Positions 18,001 through 27,560 of a stretch of 64,000 nucleotides of DNA are shown here, piece by piece (position 1 is the stretch's first letter; each line of letters opens with the position of its first letter). Below the pieces are notes generated by a model that had not been told where the DNA came from, made no database searches, and saw only the letters and a list, made by a program, of their open reading frames with translations. Source of the DNA: JAJDIA01 sp031555145 (GTDB taxonomy: Bacteria; Bacteroidota; Bacteroidia; Bacteroidales; Tannerellaceae); assembly GCA_031555145.1 (NCBI GenBank), contig JAVBUR010000052.1:1-64000 (forward strand), written 5' to 3'. The position numbers and the translations under genes are program-made.

Positions 18001-18972
18001 TTAAATATTAATAAATTTCTTGCATTTTGTTTTTAAGTCATCAGAAATATTAATATATTTATCACTATTATTTACCTTGGTATATTTGCTGATTTTATCA
18101 TTTAAATCAAAATTAGAAACAAACCTCCCGGTTTTAGAGTCAATGTCTATTCTATTAAACAAGTCTAACAGACCTCCAAACCGACAAGAGTCAGACAACT
18201 TATTAAAGCTATTAATAAAGACAACAGGAGTCCCCAATGCCAAACAGGGCAAAGCACAATGTATTCTAGATGTTATAACAAGTTTCGCAGCAGCATATTT
18301 ACACAGCAAGTCTTTCGCTATTTCAAATTTTTCTCTGTCAGAATAGACTCCAGAGTGAATTTCATGGTTTACATAAATAGAATCATTAATTAATTCTTCA
18401 TCTAATATATTTTTTAAATATTCTCCCTTTTTGTGAACTTTCATTATATCACCAAAAACTACACTTTTTGTGAATGTCTTATAATTCGAAAGACACTTTC
18501 TAATCGTAGGATAACTAAACAATGGATCAACTATATATATATTATCAGTTCTAAAAGAATCATCTATTTTATAAGAATCAAGTGTAAGAGTTAAACAACC
18601 ACTAAAGTACGCATCTACCCCTTTAGACCTCAATGTATCTGCGGTATAATAATCTCTACATCCAATTGGCTCATATTTTTTCAAGTAAGATAAAGCATTT
18701 TCATTTAGCAGAGAGGAGATAGCACTGCTATTAAGATGGAATGATACGAATAATGGTCTTATATGACTAGACGGAATCCAGTTTTTTACATTATGCGTAA
18801 ACCATCCATTCATTATTAACTTAATATCAGAACCGTCGTATTCAGCTAAATTTTCTCTATTTAAAAAGACATCAACTTTAGGCAAAAATTGTTGCGCCGC
18901 CAAACTTTGCACATAATCGCCAACATTAAAATAGCGCTTCCCTTCTTTATAAGTAAGTAAACCGTATTTCAT
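18001..18972 (-). CDS. Polysaccharide pyruvyltransferase family protein
   Basis: At 323 residues it shows the family layout. It begins NVGDYVQSLAAQQFLP (the G-D-x-x-Q type start), has PIGCRDYYTADTLRSKGVDA and SGCLTLTL in the centre, and the C-terminal VITSRIHCALPCLALGTPVV block with the R-x-H motif. Relatives (WcaK, CsaB, and glycosyltransferase-like variants) add ketal pyruvate from phosphoenolpyruvate to sugars, or work as GT-B transferases. A pyruvylated, and so more acidic, capsule is the simplest reading, but the exact reaction is not proven. Confidence 0.85.
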   Translation of the reverse strand: MKYGLLTYKEGKRYFNVGDYVQSLAAQQFLPKVDVFLNRENLAEYDGSDIKLIMNGWFTHNVKNWIPSSHIRPLFVSFHLNSSAISSLLNENALSYLKKYEPIGCRDYYTADTLRSKGVDAYFSGCLTLTLDSYKIDDSFRTDNIYIVDPLFSYPTIRKCLSNYKTFTKSVVFGDIMKVHKKGEYLKNILDEELINDSIYVNHEIHSGVYSDREKFEIAKDLLCKYAAAKLVITSRIHCALPCLALGTPVVFINSFNKLSDSCRFGGLLDLFNRIDIDSKTGRFVSNFDLNDKISKYTKVNNSDKYINISDDLKTKCKKFINI

Positions 18973-19100
18973 AATTTCAATTTTTAATTATATATTATAA
19001 AAAATAGAGCATCATACGCAAATACATAATAATGAATTAATTTGTATTCCAAAATATATGAAGCAATGTTTCATTTATTAACAAATAAAAACGCAATTTA

Positions 19101-20636
19101 TTATTGCAATTTAATAGATTTTACCATTACATTTCTCAGAAAACCCCTTTCCTGAAGATTCATCCCTATCCAATATATGGCCATTGCAGTACATGCTAAA
19201 GAAACTAAGAAAACTGAAACAATCCCCCAAATCCCTGTCAAATAAACATAAGCTAAAACTGGAATAGGCAGAGATACCCCGACTATGGCAAGAATTTTTG
19301 CAATAACATTCTTCAAATATATACGAACAGGAAAATCAAACAAACGCTTTAAATAGCCTATACGTGCTATAGCGGTCACAACGTTTATCACGACCTTCAA
19401 TAGCACCGCAAGTTCAGCGGTGTGAGTAAATTTGAGCACAATATACCCAAGTGGCACATTTAAAAAAACCAAAAAACCTACCATCATCTGATAGTTCTTT
19501 ATTTCGCCTGTGGCCTGTACCGACACCCACAATGGACCTTGCAATGCATCTATTAGCGAGAACAAAATCATCAACTGACATAACGCCACTGAATGCTCAG
19601 GAACACTACCCAACCACAGGCGCATTATATCATTACAGCAAATAAATACAGGCAGAGACAACAAATACAAAAGACAAAAAGAATACTTTGATGCATTAAT
19701 AATCAGGCGAATAAAATATTCTTTATCGTCGACTGCATAAGACTTTACTATTTGTGGCTTAAATGCGGTTTGGAAGTTTGACACAAACTGGTAAATAGCG
19801 GCATTTACCTGATTGGCAATACCCATAGCGGCATTCATTGCAACACCGAAGAAGATGTTGAGCATGATATTCAATCCTTGAGAGGCTGCGACATTGGCTG
19901 TACTGCCGAAAAGACTCCAACCTGAAAAACTGATCATCTTGGAGTATAACGCTCTGTCGTAAAACCACGAATAGTGACATATCTCAAACTTCCGCTTGCA
20001 ATAGACATAATATAAATAGGATATCACAACAGCAACACCCGTCGTTAATATGGAGTACGCGATAAGTCGTTCCGAAAAACGAAATAGCACAAACACGATC
20101 AAGAGTTTTAGCAAAGCTTCAGCAATACTGATATAAGCGTAAAACGACATGCGCTCATAGGCGATAATTGAGGCATTGTATGGTGCCCGGATGATACTAA
20201 TACAAGTCGTCAGAATGGTAAACTGATAAACCCAATTAGCTGCCAATTCCCTTCCATAAGGTATATTAAGGTATTTATTCAACACCCAAAGCCCTATTGT
20301 TTCAGAAATAATCAGAACAACCACTGCCACGGCCATATGGATTGTCAGACTTGCCGAGAATACAGACTTTGCCCCGGAGTGATTATTACTTCCCAACTCA
20401 TAGTTGATGAATCGTTGAGTAGATGCGACAATAGAAGCGTTGATAAAAGAAAATAATACTACGATCCCTCCTATTATGTTGTACAATCCAAAATCGTCAA
20501 CACCAAGAGCGTTGAGAATAACCCGGGATGTGTATAAACTCACCAACATTGTCAGAAGCATTCTGACATAAAGCAGAGCTGTGTTCTTCGCTATTCGCTT
20601 GGAGTTATTTTGCATATCTATACGAACGATCGACAC
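19101..20636 (-). CDS. Wzx-like lipid-linked oligosaccharide flippase
   Basis: This is a 511-residue membrane protein with about 12-14 helices in the MOP/MATE-like polysaccharide transporter family. Recognisable parts are NTALLYVRMLLTMLVSLYTS, VDDFGLYNIIGGIVVLFSF and TQRFINYELG in the first 80 residues, typical of Bacteroidales capsule flippases. It would move undecaprenyl-linked repeat units across the inner membrane before Wzy polymerisation. ATG at 20636 or at 20615 (MQNNSKRIAKNT) could be the start; the second fits family N-termini better. Confidence 0.88.
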   Translation of the reverse strand: MSIVRIDMQNNSKRIAKNTALLYVRMLLTMLVSLYTSRVILNALGVDDFGLYNIIGGIVVLFSFINASIVASTQRFINYELGSNNHSGAKSVFSASLTIHMAVAVVVLIISETIGLWVLNKYLNIPYGRELAANWVYQFTILTTCISIIRAPYNASIIAYERMSFYAYISIAEALLKLLIVFVLFRFSERLIAYSILTTGVAVVISYLYYVYCKRKFEICHYSWFYDRALYSKMISFSGWSLFGSTANVAASQGLNIMLNIFFGVAMNAAMGIANQVNAAIYQFVSNFQTAFKPQIVKSYAVDDKEYFIRLIINASKYSFCLLYLLSLPVFICCNDIMRLWLGSVPEHSVALCQLMILFSLIDALQGPLWVSVQATGEIKNYQMMVGFLVFLNVPLGYIVLKFTHTAELAVLLKVVINVVTAIARIGYLKRLFDFPVRIYLKNVIAKILAIVGVSLPIPVLAYVYLTGIWGIVSVFLVSLACTAMAIYWIGMNLQERGFLRNVMVKSIKLQ

Positions 20637-20663
20637 TACTGTTTACCTGATTAATTGATCGCA

Positions 20664-21911
20664 TCAGATTCCCTTTACCTTATACACCACATCACACGCT
20701 ATATCCGTCCCCGCAAACTCCTCATGCGCCACCGCCACCACCACCGCGTCGTACTTGCCACCGGGCATCTCATTCAGCACATCCAGCCCGTACTCGTGCT
20801 TGACTTCGGCGGGATCCGCCCACGGGTCATGCACCGTCACATCCGCCTCGTACTCCTTGAGAGCGTGGATCACGTCAACGACTTTCGTATTCCTCACATC
20901 CGGGCAGTTTTCCTTAAACGTGATGCCCAGTACCAGGATAGAAGAGTCTTTCACGCAGATCCCCTTCCGGATCATCTGCTTTACCACTTGCGAGGCGACG
21001 TATTCGCCCATGCTGTCGTTCATCCGTCGCCCTGCGAGGATGATCTCCGGGTGGTAGCCATACTCTTGCGCCTTTTGGGCGAGGTAGTAGGGATCCACGC
21101 CGATGCAATGCCCACCGACCAGCCCGGGTGTGAACTTGAGGAAGTTCCATTTCGTACCGGCGGCTTCGAGCACGTCATAGACGTTGATGTCCATGCGGTC
21201 GAATATCTTCTTGAGTTCGTTTACAAAGGCGATGTTGATATCGCGTTGGGAGTTCTCGATCACTTTGGCCGACTCTGCCACCTTAATCGTCGGGGCAAGG
21301 TGCGTACCGGCGATGATCACGGAGCGATAGACGGCATCGACCATCTGGCCGATCTCGGGCGTGGAGCCGGAGGTTACTTTCCGGATCTTCTCCACCGTAT
21401 GTTCCTTATCGCCCGGGTTGATTCGTTCGGGGGAATAACCGGCGAAGAAATCGACGTTGTAGGTCAGTCCGGATACCTGCTCGACCACCGGCAGGCAGTC
21501 TTCTTCCGTCGCGCCGGGATACACGGTCGATTCATAGACCACGATATCGCCGCGGGAGATCACTTTGCCGACCGTCTCACTGGCGCGCTTCAGGGGCGTC
21601 AGGTCGGGGCGGTTGTTCTTGTCCACCGGCGTGGGAACGGTGACGACATAGAAATTACAGTCGCGGATATCTTCGATGTTATAGCTGCAGAACAAACCGT
21701 TGCTGCCCGACGGTACGGGGTTTTCCCGCACGAGGGCCGACTGCAGTACGTCGTCCGACACCTCCAGCGTATGGTCGTGTCCCGACATCAGCTCGTTCAC
21801 GCGTGCGTGGTTCACATCAAACCCTACTACCGGATATTTGGTAGCAAACAATCGTGCCAGCGGCAGACCGACATATCCAAGACCTATAATGGCTATTTTA
21901 ACCGATTCCAT
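20664..21911 (-). CDS. UDP-N-acetylhexosamine 6-dehydrogenase (WbpO/TviB type)
   Basis: The 415-residue enzyme has the three-domain UDP-sugar dehydrogenase layout. It has the NAD-binding IAIIGLGYVGLPLARLF (about 6-22), the central domain with ESTVYPGATEEDCLP, and the catalytic cysteine in GLVGGHCIGVDPYYLAQKA. The C-terminal substrate domain has LVLGITFKENCPDVRNTKV. Overall it resembles WbpO/TviB, which oxidise UDP-HexNAc at C6 to a uronic acid. The gene directly downstream of a WbpP-like epimerase supports UDP-GalNAcA as product. It lies 19 bp from that gene. Confidence 0.9.
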   Translation of the reverse strand: MESVKIAIIGLGYVGLPLARLFATKYPVVGFDVNHARVNELMSGHDHTLEVSDDVLQSALVRENPVPSGSNGLFCSYNIEDIRDCNFYVVTVPTPVDKNNRPDLTPLKRASETVGKVISRGDIVVYESTVYPGATEEDCLPVVEQVSGLTYNVDFFAGYSPERINPGDKEHTVEKIRKVTSGSTPEIGQMVDAVYRSVIIAGTHLAPTIKVAESAKVIENSQRDINIAFVNELKKIFDRMDINVYDVLEAAGTKWNFLKFTPGLVGGHCIGVDPYYLAQKAQEYGYHPEIILAGRRMNDSMGEYVASQVVKQMIRKGICVKDSSILVLGITFKENCPDVRNTKVVDVIHALKEYEADVTVHDPWADPAEVKHEYGLDVLNEMPGGKYDAVVVAVAHEEFAGTDIACDVVYKVKGI

Positions 21912-21930
21912 GTATATTATTTACGATGAT

Positions 21931-22899
21931 TTATTTCAAATTGTTCCAATACCAGCTTACCGCCTCTTTCAATCCTTCCCGCATGCTGAACTGCGGCGCG
22001 TAACCCAGCAGGCGACGGGCTTTGTCCACACTGGCCAGCGAGTGGGGAATGTCCCCTGCCCTGTTCTCTCCGTGGATAATGGCGATGTCGCCGATCCGGG
22101 GATCGAAGGCCGAGAGGTATTTTTTCAGATAGCCCGTCAGCTCGTTCAGCGTGGTGCGCTCGCCATACGCCACGTTATAGACGGTGTTGACGGCTTCGGG
22201 ATCTTCCGCCGCCAGGGCGAGCAGGTTGGCCTGCACCACATTGTCCACATACGTGAAGTCGCGGGAGTATTCGCCATCGCCGTTGATGACGGGGGATGTG
22301 TGTGCCATCAACTGCTTCACAAACAAAGGGATCACCGCCGCATACGCCCCATTGGGATCCTGCCGACGACCGAACACATTGAAATACCGCAGCCCGATGC
22401 ACTCCAGCCCGTAGCAACGGGAGAAGATGTCGGCATACAACTCGTTCACATACTTCGTGATGGCATACGGCGAGAGGGGCTTGCCGATCACCTCTTCCAC
22501 TTTGGGGAGGGAGACGGAGTCGCCATACGTAGAAGAGCTGGCGGCATAGACGAACCGCTTCACCCCCGCGTCGCGGGCGGCGACCAACATATTCAGAAAA
22601 CCTGATATATTGACTTCGTTTGTTTTGACAGGATCCTTGATGGAACGGGGTACAGATCCTAAAGCTGCTTCATGCAGTACATAGTCTACGCCCTCGCAGG
22701 CTTTATGGCAATCATTAGGTTTACGGATATCTCCAACTATAAGTCGGTAATGGGGGTCCTCTAAGAAGGAGGAAATATTTTCCGGTTTACCAGTGGCGAA
22801 ATTGTCTAGACAAACGACCTCATGACCTTGCCCTAAAAGAAATTCACAAAGGTTGGAACCGATAAACCCGGCACCTCCAGTTATTAATACTTTCATCAT
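21931..22899 (-). CDS. UDP-N-acetylhexosamine 4-epimerase (WbpP type)
   Basis: The SDR enzyme has about 323 residues. It has the Rossmann motif VLITGGAGFIGSNLCEFL, the active-site region YAASSSTYGDS (Ser/Thr) and SPYAITKYVNELY (Tyr-x3-Lys). Its WbpP-like blocks include HEAALGSVPRSIKDP and LRYFNVFGRRQDPNGAYAAV. Known WbpP interconverts UDP-GlcNAc and UDP-GalNAc (and their uronic acids). The frame is open much further upstream, but that part lies inside the wzc tail. ATG at 22899 or 22896, just after the wzc stop, gives the normal family start MKVLITGG. Confidence 0.88.
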   Translation of the reverse strand: MMKVLITGGAGFIGSNLCEFLLGQGHEVVCLDNFATGKPENISSFLEDPHYRLIVGDIRKPNDCHKACEGVDYVLHEAALGSVPRSIKDPVKTNEVNISGFLNMLVAARDAGVKRFVYAASSSTYGDSVSLPKVEEVIGKPLSPYAITKYVNELYADIFSRCYGLECIGLRYFNVFGRRQDPNGAYAAVIPLFVKQLMAHTSPVINGDGEYSRDFTYVDNVVQANLLALAAEDPEAVNTVYNVAYGERTTLNELTGYLKKYLSAFDPRIGDIAIIHGENRAGDIPHSLASVDKARRLLGYAPQFSMREGLKEAVSWYWNNLK

Positions 22900-22900
22900 A

Positions 22901-25309
22901 TTATTTCTTTTCATCATTATTGGTGTAGTTATATCCATACTTCTTTCCATATGTATATCTATACTTCCGACCATACCCATAGCCGTATCTACGTCCGTAG
23001 CCGTACGCGTATCCGTATTTCTTCTTGGTGTAATCAATTCCGTTGATTACTGTACAAAGCTGTGGTAATTTGCCCTCTGCCTGTAGATCATTGATCAGAA
23101 GATAATCAGACTTATGAGTGTAATCAGCACGACAGATGTAAATACAAGCATCAGCCGTACGGGCAATTAGTTTGGTGTCGATGATAATACCTATAGGGGC
23201 TGAGTCAATAACCACATAGTCGTAAACCGTACGAAGGATGCGGATGGCGTCGTCCAATGCTTCACGTGCCAATAGTTCCGTCGGGTTGGGTGGAATGGCG
23301 CCAGCTGGAAGGATATATAGGTTGTCATTGACACTGGAGGGCTCCACATAACTTAGTAGATCCACTGTGGATGGGCTGGCTAAGTATTGAGTGATCCCTT
23401 GCTTCTTGTTCTTTACGGTAAATACTTTATTCAGCCCTGGACGACGGATGTCTAACCCGATAATTACCGTCTTTTTGCCAAGTAAGGCAAAGCTGATGGC
23501 CAGATTGGTTGCCACGAAGGTCTTGCCTTCACCACTGATGGTCGATGTGAGCAGTATGACCTGCTTGCCTTCTGTCAACATAAACTGCAAGTTGGTGCGT
23601 ATATCACGAAATACCTCGGCGGTAGCATCGTTTTTGTTTTCATGAACAGCGATGGAGTGTTCGTTTTCCTTGATAAAAGGTACTTCGCCTATTAAAGGAA
23701 CAGTCGTAAGCTTTTCTACATCATGTGCGCCTTCGATCTTAAATTGCAGCAGTCCTTTCAGATAAAGAAGTCCGATCGGGATCAATAGAGCAAGCAGGAA
23801 CGCCGCCAAGTAGATAATATTTGTTTTAGGCGATACCGGTGCATCATCCGCCAACGCGTCATCAATGATCTTTGCATTATTGGCTGTGGCAGCTAATGCG
23901 ATCGCATTCTCTTCCCGTTTCTGCAACAGCATCAGGTAAAGACCGGCTTTGATTTCCTGCTGGCGGGTGATACTGACTAATTCACGTTCCTGGGTTGGTG
24001 CATCGCTGATGCGGTTCGAGAACTTCATTGCTTGTCGATCAATATCCGCTTGCGTGATCAATAACCCGCGTTGTACGCTGCTAATAGACGTTTGCAAGTT
24101 GTTTTTCATATCGCGGATGCTGGTGTTGAGGCGGATAATGACGGGATTGTTATCTGACGAAGAACGGATCAACCGGTCACGTTCGAGCACCATCTCGTTA
24201 TAACGTGTGATGAGGTTGGAAAGGTTTGCGTTGTTGAGTCCGACATTGACGGGCAATACATTATTGTCGTTGTCGGGGTTGTTGATGTACTCGGAGAGGT
24301 ATTGTACCAGTTTCAACTGGGTGCCGTTTTCCACACCCTGTTTCTCGTACCCGGAACTTTCACTAAGGGCAATTTGGGCGTCACTATTCAGATTTGTCAG
24401 CCCTGCACGTTGTTTGTATCTGGCCAGTTCTTTTTCGGTGCTGCCGAGTTCGGTATTGATGATGGCGATGCGTTCATCGATAAAGGCGGCCGAGTTACGG
24501 GTGACTTCGTTCTTATCTTCGTTGGCATTGCGGTTGTATATCTCCACCAGTTTGTTGATAAAGTCTTCGCCCCGGCGTTTGTTCGCGCTTTTCAGAGAGA
24601 TATTGGTGATGGAGGTTGTCTTCGAAGTCGGTTGGAGCGTGAGATTGGCTTTGTATCTTTTGGCTATTTGCAATGGATTGGATACAAATACATGGAAATC
24701 AACCGGCGCCCATTGGGTATACGTGGAGTCTGCCGGGATAAAGCTGAAAGTACCGACATCAGTCGGCCATACGGCAGGTAGTTTATCGAATTGTGCAGAT
24801 ATTTCTGTCTGATTGATTTTGGCGCTTACCGCCAACTTGCCTGCGGGTAGGAGGGAGAGATTGATACGAATCGTACTCGTTAACTCTTCTGCTTCCTGAA
24901 GGGTAAGATCTACCCGCACAGGAGCTGTGTTATACATTTCCACATCCCGGAACGTGCCGTTGCTGTAATAGGAGGTATAGAGGTTGAGCTCTGTTACCAC
25001 ATCTTTAATCAAGGATTTGGAGCGGAGTACCTCTATTTCATTGTCAATGCTGCCGGAAGAGGAAATAAAGCCCAAGTCTTCCAGTTCACTCAATCCGCTG
25101 CCTCCCTTTTTATCGTCTTTGATGAATACGGTGGCCGACACATTATACTCCGGTGTGGTCATACGCAGATATATCCATGTCACTGCCATACACACAACCA
25201 GCGAGATCACAAACCAGTGCCAGTGTAGCAGGCATTTGAAAAAAAGTTCTTGGATATTAAACCCGGATTCTTCTTCAGGGAAAGTCTCGTTGTTGGGATA
25301 TTCGTTCAT
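22901..25309 (-). CDS. wzc: Capsule chain-length protein with tyrosine autokinase (Wzc)
   Basis: The 802-residue protein combines a Wzz domain (two membrane helices, near residues 33-52 and about 510-530, with a long periplasmic coiled-coil part between) and a cytoplasmic BY-kinase. Kinase motifs are the Walker A in STISGEGKTFVATNLA, Walker A' in VIIGLDIRRPGLNKVF and YVVIDSAPIG (Walker B). The last 43 residues contain 14 tyrosines in alternating Tyr-Gly/basic pattern, the autophosphorylated tail. With Wza it controls polymer length and export. It lies 40 bp after wza and about 2 bp before the epimerase gene. Confidence 0.93.
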   Translation of the reverse strand: MNEYPNNETFPEEESGFNIQELFFKCLLHWHWFVISLVVCMAVTWIYLRMTTPEYNVSATVFIKDDKKGGSGLSELEDLGFISSSGSIDNEIEVLRSKSLIKDVVTELNLYTSYYSNGTFRDVEMYNTAPVRVDLTLQEAEELTSTIRINLSLLPAGKLAVSAKINQTEISAQFDKLPAVWPTDVGTFSFIPADSTYTQWAPVDFHVFVSNPLQIAKRYKANLTLQPTSKTTSITNISLKSANKRRGEDFINKLVEIYNRNANEDKNEVTRNSAAFIDERIAIINTELGSTEKELARYKQRAGLTNLNSDAQIALSESSGYEKQGVENGTQLKLVQYLSEYINNPDNDNNVLPVNVGLNNANLSNLITRYNEMVLERDRLIRSSSDNNPVIIRLNTSIRDMKNNLQTSISSVQRGLLITQADIDRQAMKFSNRISDAPTQERELVSITRQQEIKAGLYLMLLQKREENAIALAATANNAKIIDDALADDAPVSPKTNIIYLAAFLLALLIPIGLLYLKGLLQFKIEGAHDVEKLTTVPLIGEVPFIKENEHSIAVHENKNDATAEVFRDIRTNLQFMLTEGKQVILLTSTISGEGKTFVATNLAISFALLGKKTVIIGLDIRRPGLNKVFTVKNKKQGITQYLASPSTVDLLSYVEPSSVNDNLYILPAGAIPPNPTELLAREALDDAIRILRTVYDYVVIDSAPIGIIIDTKLIARTADACIYICRADYTHKSDYLLINDLQAEGKLPQLCTVINGIDYTKKKYGYAYGYGRRYGYGYGRKYRYTYGKKYGYNYTNNDEKK

Positions 25310-25349
25310 TGCTTATTACTGAGCTTATTACTGATTACTGCGTAGAGGG

Positions 25350-26156
25350 TTATTTAAGGATGTTATATGTCAGACCGACAATGGATATCAGGATGGAGAT
25401 AGCCGAGAACCAGATAGACGTGCTGCTGCCGATATCGGAGTTCTTTGCCTTGGTCTTGTTTGGTGTGATATAAAGCACATCGTTTTGTTGGAGGTCGTAG
25501 AAGGGGGAGTAGATGATGGAGGCATCATTGAGATCCAATTGGATAATTTGTTTGCCTCCATGCTCGTCTTCGCGGATTAGTTTCACATTTTCGCGCTGCC
25601 CCCATATTGTCAAATCACCCGCCATGGCCAGTGCTTCCAGTATATTCACCTTCTCATTGGCGATGGTAAATGTTCCCGGGCTGGCGACTTCGCCCAGAAC
25701 AGATATCTTATAGTTCACCATACGCACATTGACAATCACATTGTCTTTGAGGTAAGGTTTCAGTTTTTCAATCAACATTTGTTCGGTCTCTCCTTTGGTC
25801 ATTCCGCCAATATGGAGGTTGCCAAGTACGGGAAAATCGATGTTCCCTTGATTGTCGACTAAGTATTGTTGAAGTGTAGCCTGTGATGTCAGGCTCTGAG
25901 TGCTTGCCGTACGTGCTGTAGGTACTGTGAGATTGAACGGAACGGCTAACTCCGGTTCGGTGCACGATACCACGATCGTGAGCAAATCTTTCGGCATGAT
26001 GCGGGCATCATAGAGTACAACTTCGCCGGAGTGATTACTTAGGAATTGCATAAATTGATCGGAATCCTTCAGGTAGGGGACGTTTTTGTACGATGAGCAG
26101 GATGCAATAAGTAATAGGATGGAAAGAAAACAGGCCAATTGAAGAATTCTGTTCAT
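25350..26156 (-). CDS. wza: Capsule export outer-membrane lipoprotein (Wza/poly-export family)
   Basis: From ATG at 26156 the product is 268 residues with a lipoprotein signal (LSILLLIASCSSYK); the longer in-frame start at 26213 would bury that signal. The poly-export domain follows (YDARIMPKDLLTIVV ... LVDNQGNIDFPVLGNLHIGG). Next come the SLBB-type parts (VNVRMVNYKISVLGEVASPG, NVKLIREDEHGGKQIIQLDL) and a C-terminal hydrophobic helix that would cross the outer membrane. It forms the outer-membrane channel for capsule with Wzc. A strong hairpin (26182-26208) separates it from the fimbrillin gene upstream. Confidence 0.92.
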   Translation of the reverse strand: MNRILQLACFLSILLLIASCSSYKNVPYLKDSDQFMQFLSNHSGEVVLYDARIMPKDLLTIVVSCTEPELAVPFNLTVPTARTASTQSLTSQATLQQYLVDNQGNIDFPVLGNLHIGGMTKGETEQMLIEKLKPYLKDNVIVNVRMVNYKISVLGEVASPGTFTIANEKVNILEALAMAGDLTIWGQRENVKLIREDEHGGKQIIQLDLNDASIIYSPFYDLQQNDVLYITPNKTKAKNSDIGSSTSIWFSAISILISIVGLTYNILK

Positions 26157-26181
26157 AAAGAGATGTTTAATAAGTGAAAGA

Positions 26182-26208
26182 GAAGGTGCACCCAAACAGT
26201 GCACCTTC
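26182..26208 (-). terminator. Intrinsic terminator/attenuator between fimbrillin and wza
   Basis: A perfect 10-bp stem (26182-26191 with 26199-26208, GAAGGTGCAC) has a 7-base loop. On the minus strand it is followed by a pyrimidine-rich tract. It lies inside the presumed operon, so it could lower expression of the capsule genes relative to the surface-protein genes, or be read through when UpxY is present. Confidence 0.65.
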
Positions 26209-26269
26209 AGCAAATAATTGATTTGGCAATTCGTCCAATAATAGTTTTGATCTATTACTTGGTGGATGA

Positions 26270-27508
26270 TTATTTGATTTCTTCTGCGCCTTCTTCAGTC
26301 CAGTCGGTTACACTGACAATAAAGCCAATGCCCTTGGTCGTATCAACGATGGGTTCTTCCGGATCGATCGGTTCTTCTGTGTCGGGGTCTATTACGGCGA
26401 TGTTAACGAATTCTCCATCTCCATCAACATAGCGATCATCCATCAGGATACCACCGGAAGCATCATTGGTTCCTAAGTAAATAGTATAGGTATAGCCGAT
26501 ACCCATTTCCCAGAACTCATTCGGCAGGGGATAACCAACTACTACATACAACGGTTTTCCATTATAGGCAGATTGAGCCTTCGGACCGATGTTCGCCCAA
26601 TCGGGGTGGTTGTTGGCAAGTCCATAACCGATCACATCCTTACCTGTTGCTGTTTCATACACACGGTAAACTACTTCGATATATGCCTGAGAGGTATATG
26701 TCCAGGCGTCAGGTGTTGTGACGGTTTTTTCGCTGACATCGAGTGTGCCGTCCCATGCACGTGCAACCAGGTTCTGCGGCATCGGCATGAGTGATTTTGA
26801 GCAGGGGTTAATTGCTAACGGAGTTACATTTCCGGCAAATTCTTTAACGCCATCTCCTACCTTCAGGTAAGGATGAATGATTGAATTGTCTGCCAACTGA
26901 TTGTCTCCTGTCATCCAGCTGAGAGCCTTATAGTCGAATTTGCGTGTGTCTCCTACGTTCTTGATTTTGATAGATTGCACAATGGTTGTTCTGGTTGGCC
27001 CGGTTACCACCTGAAAATCAATTTTAGAAAGCATGTGCTTGAAGTTCAGCGTTACTTTGTTGCTGATGGGACGAGCTACCACATTTTCGTGTTTGGCGGC
27101 CAGGTAGTCTATTTGGTCTGCCGGAGACTTAAGCACTGTGATATCTTCTTTTAATCCGGCAGTCAGATTGTGGTTTCCAATCGGATAATGTGCATAGAAG
27201 TTGATCGGGTAACCGGCATTATCGGTAGGCCATTTCTGATCATCAGCTTTCCATTTCCACTCGCCTGATTCGAAATGGTAGGCTTTGTTTTCAATAAAAT
27301 TCGTGGTATTTGTACCCTGGGTAGCAAAGACATTAAAGCCTGCGCTATTTTCAAGGTCTCCGATCTTTACCACGTCAGCCTTTGTCTTACCGGTGCCGAT
27401 CTCAAAGCCGATTCCGTCGACCTTGGCATTTACTTCCGTGACATCATCCTGGGTGCAGCTTCCAAGGATTAGGGTCGTAGCTGCCAGACCCATCATTAAT
27501 CTTCTCAT
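26270..27508 (-). CDS. Fimbrillin-family lipoprotein (Mfa1/FimA-like)
   Basis: The 412-residue protein has a lipoprotein signal (LAATTLILGSCTQDD). The mature part shows fimbrillin-family features: AGFNVFATQGTNTT, WKWKADDQKWPTDNAGYPINF and FYAHYP, then FKHMLSKIDFQVVTG. This is the two-domain transthyretin-like pilin pattern of Bacteroidales (Mfa-like). Such proteins are secreted as lipoproteins, processed and assembled into surface fibres, or act as accessory tip proteins. It follows DUF3575 and DUF5119 genes that commonly accompany fimbrillins. Whether it makes a fibre without a dedicated anchor protein is unknown. Confidence 0.82.
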   Translation of the reverse strand: MRRLMMGLAATTLILGSCTQDDVTEVNAKVDGIGFEIGTGKTKADVVKIGDLENSAGFNVFATQGTNTTNFIENKAYHFESGEWKWKADDQKWPTDNAGYPINFYAHYPIGNHNLTAGLKEDITVLKSPADQIDYLAAKHENVVARPISNKVTLNFKHMLSKIDFQVVTGPTRTTIVQSIKIKNVGDTRKFDYKALSWMTGDNQLADNSIIHPYLKVGDGVKEFAGNVTPLAINPCSKSLMPMPQNLVARAWDGTLDVSEKTVTTPDAWTYTSQAYIEVVYRVYETATGKDVIGYGLANNHPDWANIGPKAQSAYNGKPLYVVVGYPLPNEFWEMGIGYTYTIYLGTNDASGGILMDDRYVDGDGEFVNIAVIDPDTEEPIDPEEPIVDTTKGIGFIVSVTDWTEEGAEEIK

Positions 27509-27560
27509 GATTGTAAATTTAAATTAATACTTAAGAATGTATGTTTCTTATAAAGAATGC

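Noticed and set aside
20655..21929. Long plus-strand open frame opposite the dehydrogenase gene
   Set aside because: It mirrors a GC-rich, clearly coding minus-strand gene with all catalytic motifs; the plus-strand product is His/Arg-rich and resembles nothing.
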